A stretch of 64,000 bases of DNA from the NCBI GenBank assembly GCA_020722815.1, contig DYKB01000004.1, positions 109,369 through 173,368 on the forward strand, written 5' to 3'. Below, one piece after another: positions 26,533-36,470 of the stretch. A model generated the notes under the pieces. It did no database searches. It was not told the DNA's origin and was given only the letters and a program-made list of their open reading frames with translations. Position numbers and translations under genes: made by a program. The DNA is from Caldithrix sp. (GTDB taxonomy: Bacteria > Zhuqueibacterota > Zhuqueibacteria > Thermofontimicrobiales > Sulfurfontimicrobiaceae). Numbering within the stretch: the stretch's first letter is position 1; each line of letters begins with the position of its first letter.

Positions 26533-27321
26533 TCAATAATTGGAACCAAGCAGGTCAAGTAGGATTTCAGGCCGATTTGTTATGATACAATCAACCTGAT
26601 GCGCAATCATTTTTTTCATCAGTTCTGGTTCATTTACCATCCAGACATGAACAGCTTTACCCGCTTGATGTGCCTGTTCGACAAAATGTTGCGTAACCAG
26701 CTTGTGATGAACACTTACCAGTTCCCAATCGGTCGAAAAAATATCATAATCTGGCATTTTATCAAAAATCAAGCCGACTTTGAGTTTTGAATTTAATCTT
26801 TTTACTTTCTCGATTGATGCCAGATTAAATGAAGTAATGATACAGTCATTGACAAAATTTTTCTTTTCAATTATCGCAACCACTCGCTCTTCAAGTTTCT
26901 CCTGATGACCGTTAATTTTTATTTCGATATTTAATTTTATTTTGCCACGAACCGAATCGATAACAGTCTCCAGCAAGGGGATGGGTTCACCGGTATATTC
27001 CGGACTTTTCCAGCCTCCGGCATCCACCTGCTGGAGATCAGCCCAGGTTTTATCCCAGATAAAACCACTATCATTGGTTGTTCGTTTTAAATCATCGTCA
27101 TGCAGGAGGATGATTTGGCCATCCTTTGTTTCCTGAACGTCCAATTCGGTAAAATCAGCACCAAATTCAACGCATTTCATGATTGCCACCAGTGTATTTT
27201 CAGGGGCAATATCCGATGCCCCCCGATGGCCTGAAACTAACAATCTGGATTTTTTCTGGTCCATACAGAACATAAAAATCAATAATCCACAGAAGAGTAA
27301 ACAGGATAGTGTGAAACGCAT
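26533..27321 (-). CDS. Glycerophosphodiester phosphodiesterase-family protein
   Basis: 262 residues with an N-terminal hydrophobic segment (4-22; ending FCMDQ, so a lipoprotein or signal peptide is possible), placing it outside the cytoplasm. The GDPD TIM-barrel signature is complete: GHRGASDIAPENTL with the HR and E-N, FTELDVQETKDG, LLHDDDLKRTT, then IEIKINGHQ, and VDCIITNRPEILLDLL near the end. The family hydrolyses glycerophosphodiesters to glycerol-3-phosphate and an alcohol. The ATG has GAGG 8 bases upstream. Confidence 0.92.
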   Translation of the reverse strand: MRFTLSCLLFCGLLIFMFCMDQKKSRLLVSGHRGASDIAPENTLVAIMKCVEFGADFTELDVQETKDGQIILLHDDDLKRTTNDSGFIWDKTWADLQQVDAGGWKSPEYTGEPIPLLETVIDSVRGKIKLNIEIKINGHQEKLEERVVAIIEKKNFVNDCIITSFNLASIEKVKRLNSKLKVGLIFDKMPDYDIFSTDWELVSVHHKLVTQHFVEQAHQAGKAVHVWMVNEPELMKKMIAHQVDCIITNRPEILLDLLGSNY

Positions 27322-27450
27322 GATATAGCCTCTTAAATAAAGTTACCGATAAATCTCTGTTAACAAAAATGTTAAATAGGACGAATATAAACGAGTTCAA
27401 CTCTCAAAAGCATTTCTTTTCATTCGAAATGGCGCGAAAAAATCGATGAG

Positions 27451-27575
27451 TCCACTTTAAAAAGGCCGGTCTTGTCATTCGGACGTAGCAAAACGACGGG
27501 GAAGAATCTCTTTTCAATAACTTACGAGATTCTTCTCTTCGCTCAGAATGACAGGAGGGTCCTATTTAGAGTGGA
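27451..27575. repeat. Nested palindromic intergenic element (TGTCATTC type)
   Basis: Three complementary layers: tccact (27451-27456) with agtgga (27570-27575), tgtcattc (27473-27480) with gaatgaca (27546-27553), and gaagaatctc (27501-27510) with gagattcttc (27526-27535, a perfect 10-base stem). This is the classic TGTCATTC...GAGATTC family of bacterial intergenic repeats and is distinct from the element at 22521. It lies 16 bases after the heparinase-like gene, within the 270-base gap 27322-27591; the rest shows no gene. Confidence 0.7.
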
Positions 27576-27591
27576 TTTCTGAATTGATATT

Positions 27592-29382
27592 TTAATCCTC
27601 CCACCAATCCCATTTGGGGTGTGCAGGATGATAGAACTCCCCGTTGGGATGGTGTAAAGATGGTTGTTGCGAAGGGACTTCAAACAAAAGTTTGTTCTTA
27701 AACATTATTTTCACTCCTTCCACAAAACCATATCGATTTTCTCGACCCTTTTCCTCGATGATCAAAAATCGGGCATCGGTCTCGATAAAATCACCATATT
27801 TTACTTTTCCAGTTTCATAATTATAACGCGGTCTAATCTGCTCTTCAAAAAAATCCAGCGCCAGATTCGCCTTTAAGCAGATATGGATAATTGAATCCGG
27901 CGTTTGAATCGATAATCCCAGAGCTGCCGAATCTACTGATGTTTCGAGTGGCTTAAAGCTTTTCATTATATCGGTCAAATTTTCGCCACGGTCATGGGGA
28001 GTTAAAACTGTCGTAAAATTAACAAACTCCCCTTTTTGAAATTCACGCGCCACATATTGAAAAACGGCAGTATTGACTGTTCTATTGCGAAGCAGTTCAG
28101 CAATATTCATTTTCATCCCGGATTGGGGCTTAAACCATATTAACAAACGCCGATCGCTAGGATTTTTCCAGTCATAAAATTGATTAAACCGGGTATCAAA
28201 CCAGGTTTCACCAAAATTAAGCACTTGCTGACAGTGAAAAATGTTATTGATGTTTAAATAACAATCCTTTAACACTTTTACGGTATCAAAAATGACAAAA
28301 ATATCCTGAGATTTCAGGTAAATAATGGAACGATCCCATTGCCAGCCTTCCTCGGTCGATTGAACCCGGGTCCGGGAGTAATCCCATTTTTCAAAATTAA
28401 AAAAATGAATTTTTTCCGTTTCAGTTGGCTGATACCAGGAACGTTGATGTAGCGAATTCATCACTGGTTCCATTGGATTGGGAGCTTCGTTTCGAAAAAC
28501 CAATCGATTGTGATAAAAATCAGCCCGGTACATCCCATTAGTGGAAGTCTCACGATAACCGGCATCATTTAATAAGACTGAATTTCTGCTCATTAACAAA
28601 CAGATTGAATTCTCGTCCGCATGTCCATGATGCATTTTCTCGGCCGGCACATTGATGGTCGTCCGCAAATAATCACGATCACATCGGCCATAATCCTGAT
28701 CACCTTTATAATTCAGCATTAAAAAAGTGCTTTCCGGATTCCAGCCATTTCGAAAAACGATTTTTTTACCAACCAGTTCATCCATAACCATTCGACTACC
28801 AGTAGTTGGTTGCTTTAAACCGATGGAATCGTTGGTGCATTCATAAAGAAATGGAAAATCAATATCAATTTCCGCAGGAGCTGCATTTTTTGCTTTGGTT
28901 TCAAAGATACGAGCGGCGGCCCATTTAAATTCTTCATTGTTATATTCCTGTGCGCCTCTTTCAAAACAGGTCAAATACCAGTGCCAGCATTCCTGCCAGC
29001 GCGCATCACCATAATCCGTGACCATTCCATGTGGTGCCAATAAATTGAGAAAATAATTAAGATAATACAGCATATTATATTCTCGAAAAAGGTCAGGAAT
29101 GTTTAAAATATCAGCGATGTGCATCATTTTCGACAACCACAAGGGGAGATAAATCTGGGCATCTTCAATTGACCAGTTTCCCCAACTGGTTTTCAATAAA
29201 TGCAAACAAAGTTTTTTCCACTTTGTGTTTTCAGGATGATCAGGGAGCAAAGTGATGATGCGGGCTAAATTTCGGGTTGCCCAGAGTGCCCGATTGTGGG
29301 CGCCCCATTCATGCTGGTCAAAATAATACGCTGCATATTCTGCTAACCATCTTTCAACCAATTTTTCCTCATCTGAAGTCAA
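27592..29382 (-). pseudogene. Heparinase II/III-like protein, C-terminal part (split by in-frame TGA)
   Basis: The frame of this piece continues without a shift into the upstream piece at 29464-29793; only a TGA codon at 29464-29466 separates them, and the bridge reads KKDDYGFWKRVPSVPP. The body has an alpha-helical toroid-like N-terminal part, then a beta-rich heparinase II/III domain with HGHADENSICLL and LLNDAGYRET near residue 250. A TTG start at 29382 with AAAAGG upstream could give a truncated product. Together the pieces encode about 730 residues, matching polysaccharide lyases of this class. No signal peptide is visible at the start of the upstream piece. This is either a nonsense mutation, a sequencing error or recoding; I favour the first two. 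Confidence 0.7.
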
Positions 29383-29463
29383 AATTCCTTTTCCTTTTAA
29401 ATAATAGTAGGCTTCTGGCGGTACAGAAGGAACACGCTTCCAAAAACCATAATCATCTTTTTT

Positions 29464-29793
29464 TCAGTTTGGTCCAAAAGCTGTCGGGAACCACTTTTCC
29501 AGATTTTGTAATTCCAGCAATGCTTTTTTTGCCTGTTCAGCATGTTGTTTCTCGCCGGTTTGATGGAACAGAAAAGCTTCAAAAGTCGCACTTCTAAAGA
29601 TGAAATGAGGAAAATCACGCCCTAACAGCGTGGTGGGATCAAATCGTTGGCGCCATTTTTCCAATTCGACATCATAATAATGCTTCATCTCATTGGCAGC
29701 ATTTAATATCAAATTGAAATAATCCGCCTGAGAAGTCGGTTTTAAATTCATATTCGTGCCCCTATTCACACGCTCCTGTTCAAAAATTTCCAA
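29464..29793 (-). pseudogene. Heparinase II/III-like protein, N-terminal part (ends in premature TGA)
   Basis: This 109-residue piece (QADYFNLILNAANEMKHYYD, FPHFIFRSATFEAFLFHQTG, ending ALLELQNLEKWFPTAFGPN) has the helical toroid character expected at the N-terminus of the protein continued at 27592-29382, in the same frame. The start may be the TTG at 29793, the GTG at 29769 or, more likely, the ATG at 29751, which has AGGGG 7 bases upstream. Alone, the fragment has no catalytic features. Confidence 0.6.
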
Positions 29794-30348
29794 CTGCTTG
29801 GTTCTATCAGAAAGATCTGATTTAAAATGATTAATAGGCAGACCAAATTTTCAAGACACTTTCAATCTTACCATTGCTGTTCGTAAATTCAAAATACGGG
29901 AATTTCCACCTGTTTTATCATTCCGCCACTTTTTAGCATCGCAGTTCGAAGGTGATGAATTCGGTCGATAGACTGGGTGGTAAAAAGTACATCCGAAACT
30001 TTTGATGTTCCGGCCATATTCTTTATAACTAACTATAAATTCAATAGTAAACCAATTTAATTTATCAATAATTTTATTCAATTACAAGAAATAAATTTTT
30101 AATTATCGAGTTTCCAAATGACAAAATTTCACGTATGACCAATGTTTTAATCAAATCACGATAATTTTTGATTTTCAATTCGCTTGTGGAATAGTTATTG
30201 CAAAAGAGCAAGTTTTTCTAACACATTGACATTTCAAAACTTAATTTATTATGACTTAAATCAAACCGTTTCAAACAAATTTTCGAACTCCAGGTCATAA
30301 TAATGATTTAATTCAATTCTCTTGTGGTAGATTGTTGAGGATTAACGA
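29794..30348. other. Gene-poor gap upstream of the heparinase-like gene
   Basis: These 555 bases contain no convincing gene. A minus-strand frame at 29851-30081 encodes a 76-residue peptide (for example CTFYHPVYRPNSSPSNCDAK), but it has no recognisable domain and may be relic or chance. A small hairpin, atcaga (29806-29811) with tctgat (29816-29821), is present. The right part should hold the promoter of the barrel-protein gene at 30349. Confidence 0.35.
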
Positions 30349-31383
30349 ATGACATTTTCGGTTAAGTCAGGCATTCTTACGTTATTTATATTAAGTCTGT
30401 CCTTTAAAGAAGTTCTCCCCCAGTTAAACGAAGGACAAATTAAAAGAGTTAAGGGAGATACGATAATTGTTACCAATTCAATGGGGTGGGAATTCTCCAA
30501 TGGGCAGGATGTGATTATTATGCGTACAATTTCTGGCCAGCACAAAAAAATCGCCACCGGAAAAGTATATGAAGCCAATAATACAACCACTTTTATTCAA
30601 ATTATGAATAAGACGCCGGAATTTCCGGTAAAACGAGGTGATTGGGTAACCTCCCAGATTGAAGATTATTCATCATTTATTCAATCTTTTACACTTCCAA
30701 AAAATTTTTTAAAATTTAAAGGAGGTCATGCCGCGATTTCCATGACCCAAATCAATAAATATATGATTCCCGCTTTTAAATATTTTAACACGAATGGAAT
30801 GCCATTGGAAGGTCAAAAATTTCCTGAGGGATCACTTACAGCAGCAATTGAATATGGGCGAACCTTTAAAAAATATTTAAAAGGCTCTATTTCACTGGAT
30901 TATCTCACTACCCGATTGTCCCTTTCTGAAGACTATCGTATGCGAAGTCTGGCACTCCAAAAATCAGTACATAATTTAAATTTAATGGTGAATCTAATTC
31001 TTGGCTACGAAAGTTTTTTCCAACGGTATAAATTATATGCCGGCGCCGGAGTGGGCATATCCTATGCGACAATGAACTCCGAAATTATTTTGATGGATCA
31101 GGTAAAACCTTTGCAAAATATTAATTCAACGGGTGATTATTATTGTATGCGGATAACAGAACAGGCATTTGTCGGATTAGAGTTACCTGTTTCCAAATCT
31201 TGGGGAGTAAGTCTGGCCACGCACTATCGTTTCAGGAGATTATGGTTTATTGATAGTGAATTTTCGGGGGAAAATAAGAACGCACCTCCTGCTCGTTTAT
31301 GGAATTATCGATATAAAATACGTGAGCAGGAGATCGATCTTGAAGGTGGTGCGGTATTATTCGGAATGGTTTATTATTTTTAA
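30349..31383 (+). CDS. Outer-membrane beta-barrel-like protein
   Basis: 344 residues with a good signal peptide (FSVKSGILTLFILSLSFKEVLPQ). Residues about 24-115 form a small beta-rich domain (VKGDTIIVTNSMGWEF, GQDVIIMRTI). From about residue 115 alternating hydrophobic strands typical of an 8-10 stranded barrel follow (SISLDYLTTRLSL, NLNLMVNLILGYES, KLYAGAGVGISYATM), and the protein ends in GMVYYF with the C-terminal aromatic residue favoured by BAM. GAGGA lies 8 bases before the ATG. No specific family is recognised. It converges on rplQ, 31 bases away. Confidence 0.7.
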   Translation: MTFSVKSGILTLFILSLSFKEVLPQLNEGQIKRVKGDTIIVTNSMGWEFSNGQDVIIMRTISGQHKKIATGKVYEANNTTTFIQIMNKTPEFPVKRGDWVTSQIEDYSSFIQSFTLPKNFLKFKGGHAAISMTQINKYMIPAFKYFNTNGMPLEGQKFPEGSLTAAIEYGRTFKKYLKGSISLDYLTTRLSLSEDYRMRSLALQKSVHNLNLMVNLILGYESFFQRYKLYAGAGVGISYATMNSEIILMDQVKPLQNINSTGDYYCMRITEQAFVGLELPVSKSWGVSLATHYRFRRLWFIDSEFSGENKNAPPARLWNYRYKIREQEIDLEGGAVLFGMVYYF

Positions 31384-31414
31384 AACAAGAAAGTTTTTTG
31401 GTGACTGCTACTTT

Positions 31415-31903
31415 TTATTCCTTCGCAGTTTCTTCAACTTTTTCTGGTGCAGTTTCTGGTTTCGTTTCGACAATTTCCGCAGGGGCAGCAGCGGTTGTCT
31501 CTTTGGTTACTTTCTTTGGTTTTTCAGCTTTTTTGGGCTTTACACTCTCAAAACCAACCAGTTCAATGATAGCCACTTCAGCAGCATCGCCACCGCGTTG
31601 ACCCAGTTTGATGACTCGCGTATAGCCACCATTTCGTTCAGCAAATTGTGGTGCTATTTCATTAAAAAGTTCAACCAGCACTTTTCTATCACGAACTCGT
31701 TCATAAACAAGACGTCGGGAACTAACATCACCACGTTTGGCTTTGGTAATAAGCTTTTCAGCCACCGAACGAAGTTCTTTTGCTTTCGCCAGCGTTGTCC
31801 GTATCTTTTTATATCGAAAAAGAGCCGTTGCCAAATTATTCATCGTAGCACGATAATGACTGCTGGTACGACCTAATTTTCGACCTGATTTTCTATGCCT
31901 CAT
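31415..31903 (-). CDS. rplQ: 50S ribosomal protein L17
   Basis: 162 residues, last gene of the large minus-strand block. The core (RHRKSGRKLGRTSSHYRATM ... ELVGFE) is L17; the last ~40 residues are an additional Lys/Glu/Pro/Ala-rich tail, common in some phyla but absent from the ~120-residue E. coli form. AAGGA lies 9 bases before the ATG. It follows rpoA as usual. No clear terminator hairpin was found in the 31 bases before the convergent gene. Confidence 0.97.
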   Translation of the reverse strand: MRHRKSGRKLGRTSSHYRATMNNLATALFRYKKIRTTLAKAKELRSVAEKLITKAKRGDVSSRRLVYERVRDRKVLVELFNEIAPQFAERNGGYTRVIKLGQRGGDAAEVAIIELVGFESVKPKKAEKPKKVTKETTAAAPAEIVETKPETAPEKVEETAKE

Positions 31904-31964
31904 AACTAATTTCCTTTATTCCGTCGCAATTGAGTCAACAATTTCAGGGTGATAACTGTTTAAA

Positions 31965-32951
31965 TTAATCGATTTCACCCTTCAGATATTTTTCGACATC
32001 CATCCCAAAATACAAACCCTTTTCTTCCAGGATTTTCGATAATTCTGTCAGCGATTTTCGACCAAAGTTTCTAAATTTCAACATTTCCTGTTCATCCCGG
32101 CGGACGAGATCACCGATGGTTTTGATATTGGCGGCCATTAAACAATTATGTGACCGAACAGATAATTCCAATTCATCGACACTCATCTTCAACAAACGGC
32201 GAATTCGTAACACTTCCTCGTCAACCTCAGAAACTTCTTCTTCTTCAGGTTCAATATCAAAGTTAATAAACAACTGGATATGATCCTTCAGAATTTTTCC
32301 AGCATACGTTAAAGCATCGTCCGGAGTGATACTACCATCAGTCGTGATTTCCAGAATTAACTTTTCATAATCAGTACGCTGGCCAACCCGAGTATTTTCA
32401 ACCCGATAGGACACATTTAAAATTGGACTGAATAATGCATCAATTGGAATGGTTCCAATGGGTTGATCGGGAACTTTATTTTCTTCGGCCGGAACATAAC
32501 CGCGTCCCCGACCAATTCGCAATTCCATTTTAAAATTTGCATCTTCATTTAAAGTCGCAATATGATGATCAGGATTAAGAATTTCAAAATCCGTATTGCT
32601 CTGACCAATATCACGAGCTTTTAAAACCAATGGTCCTTGCAGCGAAAGAGTTACCTTTTCAGGACGTTTGTTTAATAATTTAATTCGAACTTCTTTTAAA
32701 TTCAAAATGATCTCAGCAACATCTTCCTTAACACCGGGGATGCTGGAAAATTCATGGTAAATATTATCAATTCGAATTAAAGTAATAGCGGAACCCGGCA
32801 AAGAAGATAATAAAACCCGCCGGAGCGCATTTCCAATTGTTACGCCAAAACCACGTTCAAGTGGCTGGACGCTAAATTTACCATAGGTGCTAGAGTAAGT
32901 CGCTTCATCTAACTCTATACTTTCAGGCATTTGTAATGACTGCCAATTCAT
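31965..32951 (-). CDS. rpoA: RNA polymerase alpha subunit
   Basis: 328 residues. The N-terminal domain (about 1-235) shows the assembly motif ERGFGVTIGNALRRVLLSSL and VAEIILNLKEVRI; the C-terminal domain (about 255-310) has the DNA/activator-binding ELSVRSHNCLMAANIKTIGD and NFGRKSLTE segments. An acidic linker (EPEEEEVSEVDEE) joins them. It assembles beta and beta' and contacts UP elements. Placed between rpsD and rplQ as in most bacteria. Confidence 0.98.
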   Translation of the reverse strand: MNWQSLQMPESIELDEATYSSTYGKFSVQPLERGFGVTIGNALRRVLLSSLPGSAITLIRIDNIYHEFSSIPGVKEDVAEIILNLKEVRIKLLNKRPEKVTLSLQGPLVLKARDIGQSNTDFEILNPDHHIATLNEDANFKMELRIGRGRGYVPAEENKVPDQPIGTIPIDALFSPILNVSYRVENTRVGQRTDYEKLILEITTDGSITPDDALTYAGKILKDHIQLFINFDIEPEEEEVSEVDEEVLRIRRLLKMSVDELELSVRSHNCLMAANIKTIGDLVRRDEQEMLKFRNFGRKSLTELSKILEEKGLYFGMDVEKYLKGEID

Positions 32952-33095
32952 GCGTTACTCCATATTTTGAAATTAGACTTGCTCCAATCAAAATTGTTAT
33001 TCACATAAATTCTATTTTTCCATTCAAAATAAATAATTCTTCGAGCAAGTAATAACTTCCTTTTAAACCTCATCCTGATGAAAATTACTTATTAT

Positions 33096-33725
33096 TTATT
33101 TTGAGTAAAGTTCGACAATTAAACTTTCATTGATCGTAACAGGTATATCGGCCCGGTTCGGGATCTCCACGAGGGTTCCACTTAAATTGGCCTTATTTAA
33201 ATTCAGCCAGGGCAACATTCGTCCCTCTTTTACCCGACGTAATGAGCTATGGAAAATATCCATTTTTTTGCTCTTTTCACGGACTTCAACTTCATCACCC
33301 GGATTTACCTGAAATGAAGGGATATCAACCGTGATGCCATTTACCATAATATGACGATGACGAACCAACTGACGAGCAGCTTTCCGGGATGGGGCAAATC
33401 CTAACCGAAACACGATATTATCCAGTCGTTGTTCCAGCAAATAGATCAAAGTTTCACCAGTGATACCCTTGCGACGCGCGGCAATTTCAAAATATCGTTG
33501 AAACTGGCGTTCCAAGATTCCATAGATACGACGTAATTTCTGTTTCTCTCTTAACTGAACACCGTATTCAGATTGTTTAAACCGTTTTGAGCGACCATGC
33601 TGACCCGGTGCAAATCCCTTCTTTTCAAAAGGACATTTGGTTGAGAAGCACTTGGCTCCCTTTAAAAATAATTTTTGATTTTCACGACGGCATAATTTAC
33701 AATTTGCGTCTGTATATCTTGCCAT
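33096..33725 (-). CDS. rpsD: 30S ribosomal protein S4
   Basis: 209 residues. S4 nucleates 30S body assembly on 16S rRNA. The N-terminus has four Cys (9, 12, 26, 31) in C-x2-C...C-x4-C, the zinc-binding form. The S4 RNA-binding domain follows (RLDNIVFRLGFAPSRKAARQ, VRHRHIMVNG). A 144-base gap before rpoA contains no gene. Confidence 0.98.
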   Translation of the reverse strand: MARYTDANCKLCRRENQKLFLKGAKCFSTKCPFEKKGFAPGQHGRSKRFKQSEYGVQLREKQKLRRIYGILERQFQRYFEIAARRKGITGETLIYLLEQRLDNIVFRLGFAPSRKAARQLVRHRHIMVNGITVDIPSFQVNPGDEVEVREKSKKMDIFHSSLRRVKEGRMLPWLNLNKANLSGTLVEIPNRADIPVTINESLIVELYSK

Positions 33726-33770
33726 TCGGTATAACCTCCATTAGTATCTTTTAAAATAGCGACTCTTAGA

Positions 33771-34163
33771 TTAGACCCTTCGTCTTTTCGGAGGTCGGCA
33801 TCCATTATGTGGAATTGGAGTCACATCTTTAATTGCAGTGATAATAAGACCAGCCGCCTGAAGTGCCCGAACCGCAGCTTCGCGACCAGAACCAGGGCCT
33901 TTAACCAGAACCTCAACCTTCCGCAGACCGAGTTCCATTGCTTCTTTAACAGCAGTTTCAGCGGCTAATTGCGCGGCAAAGGGAGTACTTTTTCGTGAGC
34001 CTTTAAATCCGATTCTTCCAGCAGAAGCCCAGGAAATCACATTACCATATATATCAGTCAACGATATGATTGTATTATTAAAGGTTGCCTGAACATGCGC
34101 AACACCATTCGCATCGACTTTTTCTCTCTTTTTACCTTTTTTCTTACCTGGATTAGCCAACAC
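33771..34163 (-). CDS. rpsK: 30S ribosomal protein S11
   Basis: 130 residues. It lines the mRNA exit/Shine-Dalgarno cleft on the platform of the 30S subunit. Diagnostic segments are [31 protein letters not shown] and the C-terminal [16 protein letters not shown]. An N-terminal [12 protein letters not shown] tail is lysine-rich. In the alpha operon order rpsM-rpsK-rpsD. Confidence 0.98.
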   Translation of the reverse strand: MLANPGKKKGKKREKVDANGVAHVQATFNNTIISLTDIYGNVISWASAGRIGFKGSRKSTPFAAQLAAETAVKEAMELGLRKVEVLVKGPGSGREAAVRALQAAGLIITAIKDVTPIPHNGCRPPKRRRV

Positions 34164-34204
34164 AAACCTCCATTGAAATCAAAAAATTTTAATCAAAAAT
34201 AAAT

Positions 34205-34579
34205 TTATTTTTTCTTACTGGCGCCCAGTGTACGACGCTTACCCCCTCTACGTGTCCGGGCATTGGTATGGGTACGCTGCCCACGTACAGGAAGTCCTCG
34301 TCGGTGACGTAAACCACGATAACACCCAATATCCATCAGGCGTTTGATACTCATCGTTATTTCAGTTCTTAAAGCTCCTTCGACCTTATAGTCAGTTGCC
34401 ACTACCTGACGGATCTTTGCAATATCTTCGTTCGTCAAATCTTTTACCCGAGTATCCGGATTAACGCCGGCAGCTTTAATAATTTCTCTGGACGAGGCAT
34501 CACCAATTCCATAAATATAGGTGAGGGCAGCTTCTATTCTTTTTTCTCTGGGAAGGTCAACACCTGCAATACGAGCCAA
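34205..34579 (-). CDS. rpsM: 30S ribosomal protein S13
   Basis: 124 residues. It contacts P-site tRNA and the subunit bridges at the head. Shown by [21 protein letters not shown], and the basic tail [20 protein letters not shown]. Follows rpmJ, as in many operons. Confidence 0.98.
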   Translation of the reverse strand: MARIAGVDLPREKRIEAALTYIYGIGDASSREIIKAAGVNPDTRVKDLTNEDIAKIRQVVATDYKVEGALRTEITMSIKRLMDIGCYRGLRHRRGLPVRGQRTHTNARTRRGGKRRTLGASKKK

Positions 34580-34614
34580 AACAACCTCCTACTTTAAATG
34601 CCTTTAATATAAAC

Positions 34615-34731
34615 CTAACCCTGTCGTTGTTTGTGACGAGTGTTCTTTTTACAAATCACGCGAATCACACCATGGCGACGGATGATTTTGCAATGTTCAC
34701 AAATTTTTTTAACAGATGAACGAACTTTCAT
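34615..34731 (-). CDS. rpmJ: 50S ribosomal protein L36
   Basis: A 38-residue gene read directly from the minus strand, starting at the ATG at 34731. It reads [18 protein letters not shown]... and ends KQRQG, the whole L36. Zinc ligands C11, C14, C27 and H33 are present, so it is the Zn-binding (C+) form. It lies between infA and rpsM, the usual place, and is too short for routine gene tables. Confidence 0.97.
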   Translation of the reverse strand: MKVRSSVKKICEHCKIIRRHGVIRVICKKNTRHKQRQG

Positions 34732-34784
34732 TTTCTTTCCCCTGTTTGAATATTAAAAATCAAGAATCTATTATTTCCAATTTT

Positions 34785-35003
34785 TTATTTGTAGCGATAA
34801 GTAATGCGTCCGCGGGTCAAATCATAGGGTGATAATTCCACCGTTACTTTATCCCCTGGTAAAATTTTGATAAAATGCATCCGCATCTTGCCAGAAATAT
34901 GAGCCAGTATTTGATGCCCACTTTCCAGCTCAACCTTGAACGATGCATTCGGCAAAGTTTCTATAATTGTCCCGTCGACTTTTATCGACTGTTCTTTCGA
35001 CAT
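34785..35003 (-). CDS. infA: Translation initiation factor IF-1
   Basis: 72 residues with the S1-type OB fold: [48 protein letters not shown]. It binds the A-site of the 30S subunit during initiation. It sits between map and rpmJ. Confidence 0.98.
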   Translation of the reverse strand: MSKEQSIKVDGTIIETLPNASFKVELESGHQILAHISGKMRMHFIKILPGDKVTVELSPYDLTRGRITYRYK

Positions 35004-35024
35004 ATAAAAAACACTCCGAATTAG

Positions 35025-35780
35025 TTATACTATCTCATCATACGTCAGAATCTCAGGTCCCGAATCGGTAATCACAATGGTATGCTCGAAATGAGCTGAT
35101 GGTAAACCATCCTGTGTTTTGACCGTCCATCCATCATCAGCTGTAATCACATTTGGTTTTCCCATGTTTACCATCGGTTCAATAGCAAAAACCATCCCGG
35201 CTTTTAATCTCGGCCCACCATGTGGTTTACCATAATTTGGAATCTGCGGTTCTTCATGCAAACTTCTGCCAATCCCATGTCCCACCAGCTCTCGCACCAC
35301 TGAGAAACCGGCCTCTTCAACAGTCGTCTGAATCGCATGAGATATATCATAGAGTCGATTGCCTGGACGTGCCTGATCAATTCCCGCATAAAGCGCGGCG
35401 GAAGTGACGTCCATCAATCTTTTTTTCTCCAGTGAAATATAATCAATGGCATAAGTACGGGCGGCATCCCCATAATAACCATTTAATTCCACCCCAATAT
35501 CCACCCCCACAATTTCACCAGATTTGAGTACCCGTTCTCCAGGGATCCCATGAACAACTTCATCATCAACCGAAATACAGCTATTGGCGGGATAATCATG
35601 AAAACCTTTAAAAGCCGGATACCCTTTTTGACTCTTAATAAATTTTTCGATCTCCTGGTCAATTTCAAACGTTGTGATATTCGCCCGAATCATATCCTGA
35701 ACAATCTTAAATGTCCGTGCCAAGAGTCGGCAACTCTTTCGAATTAATTCAATTTCTCTTGCACTTCGCAAAATTATCAT
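35025..35780 (-). CDS. map: Methionine aminopeptidase, type I
   Basis: 251 residues. Removes the N-terminal Met of new proteins. Metal ligands are in GVDIGVELNGYYGDAART (two Asp), GHGIGRSLHEEP (His), VFAIEPMV (Glu), and the final EHTIVIT (Glu). The N-terminal SAREIELIRKSCRLLAR helix is typical. No SH3 extension. It lies between adk and infA, 21 bases upstream of infA. Confidence 0.97.
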   Translation of the reverse strand: MIILRSAREIELIRKSCRLLARTFKIVQDMIRANITTFEIDQEIEKFIKSQKGYPAFKGFHDYPANSCISVDDEVVHGIPGERVLKSGEIVGVDIGVELNGYYGDAARTYAIDYISLEKKRLMDVTSAALYAGIDQARPGNRLYDISHAIQTTVEEAGFSVVRELVGHGIGRSLHEEPQIPNYGKPHGGPRLKAGMVFAIEPMVNMGKPNVITADDGWTVKTQDGLPSAHFEHTIVITDSGPEILTYDEIV

Positions 35781-35795
35781 TATTAATTCTATAAT

Positions 35796-36437
35796 TTAAT
35801 TGATTGATTGTTCAATTTGTTGCTGGACTTTTTGAACATCCTGATTTCCATCAATTACGACCAGTTTGCCAGTTTTTTGATAGTATTCAACTAACGGATT
35901 TGTCTGTTCCTGATAAACCTGTAAACGACGTGTAACAGTAACTTCATTATCATCATCACGCTGATAAATTTCCCCACCACAAACGACGCATTTGCCATTT
36001 GCCGGTGGTGGATTGGTTATCACATTATAATCTTTACCACAACCACGACACAAGCGGCGACTTGTTAAGCGGGCAACTAAAACCTTCGGATCAACATCTA
36101 ATAAAATCACTGCATCCAACGTTAATCCGTTTCGTTTTAAATAATCATCCAGCGTTTTAGCCTGGTTAATTGTCCGGGGAAAGCCGTCTAAAATGAAACC
36201 ATCTTTGCAGTCAGGTTGCGAAAGACGCTCGGCAACCAGATCATTCATTAATTCATCCGGGACAAGTTTACCGGTATCCATAAAAACTTTTGCTTTTAAG
36301 CCCAGTTCAGTTCCATTTTTAACTGCATTTCGTAAAATATCACCCGTAGAGATATGTGGCCACTTTTTCGGTTCAGCCAATATCTTGCCTTGTGTCCCTT
36401 TTCCGGTTCCTGGTGCGCCCAAAAAAATTAACTTCAT
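35796..36437 (-). CDS. adk: Adenylate kinase
   Basis: 213 residues. It equilibrates ATP, AMP and 2 ADP. P-loop GAPGTGKGTQ, AMP-binding ILDGFPRTINQA, and a long LID with four Cys (CRGC...CVVC; C-x2-C-x16-C-x2-C), the zinc-binding form. Between secY and map as in many bacteria. Confidence 0.97.
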   Translation of the reverse strand: MKLIFLGAPGTGKGTQGKILAEPKKWPHISTGDILRNAVKNGTELGLKAKVFMDTGKLVPDELMNDLVAERLSQPDCKDGFILDGFPRTINQAKTLDDYLKRNGLTLDAVILLDVDPKVLVARLTSRRLCRGCGKDYNVITNPPPANGKCVVCGGEIYQRDDDNEVTVTRRLQVYQEQTNPLVEYYQKTGKLVVIDGNQDVQKVQQQIEQSIN

Positions 36438-36470
36438 TATCGATAACTCTTATAAATTTACTGGTGACAA

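Noticed and set aside
29464..29466. Selenocysteine at the in-frame TGA
   Set aside because: No SECIS-like hairpin was recognised right after the codon and the family is not known for selenoproteins; mutation or error is simpler.
29851..30081. 76-residue minus-strand frame upstream of the heparinase-like gene
   Set aside because: No domain, no clear start site and no homologous pattern; possibly a relic, kept only as a note in the gap entry.
31384..31414. Terminator between rplQ and the barrel-protein gene
   Set aside because: No stable stem with T-run could be found in the 31 bases.
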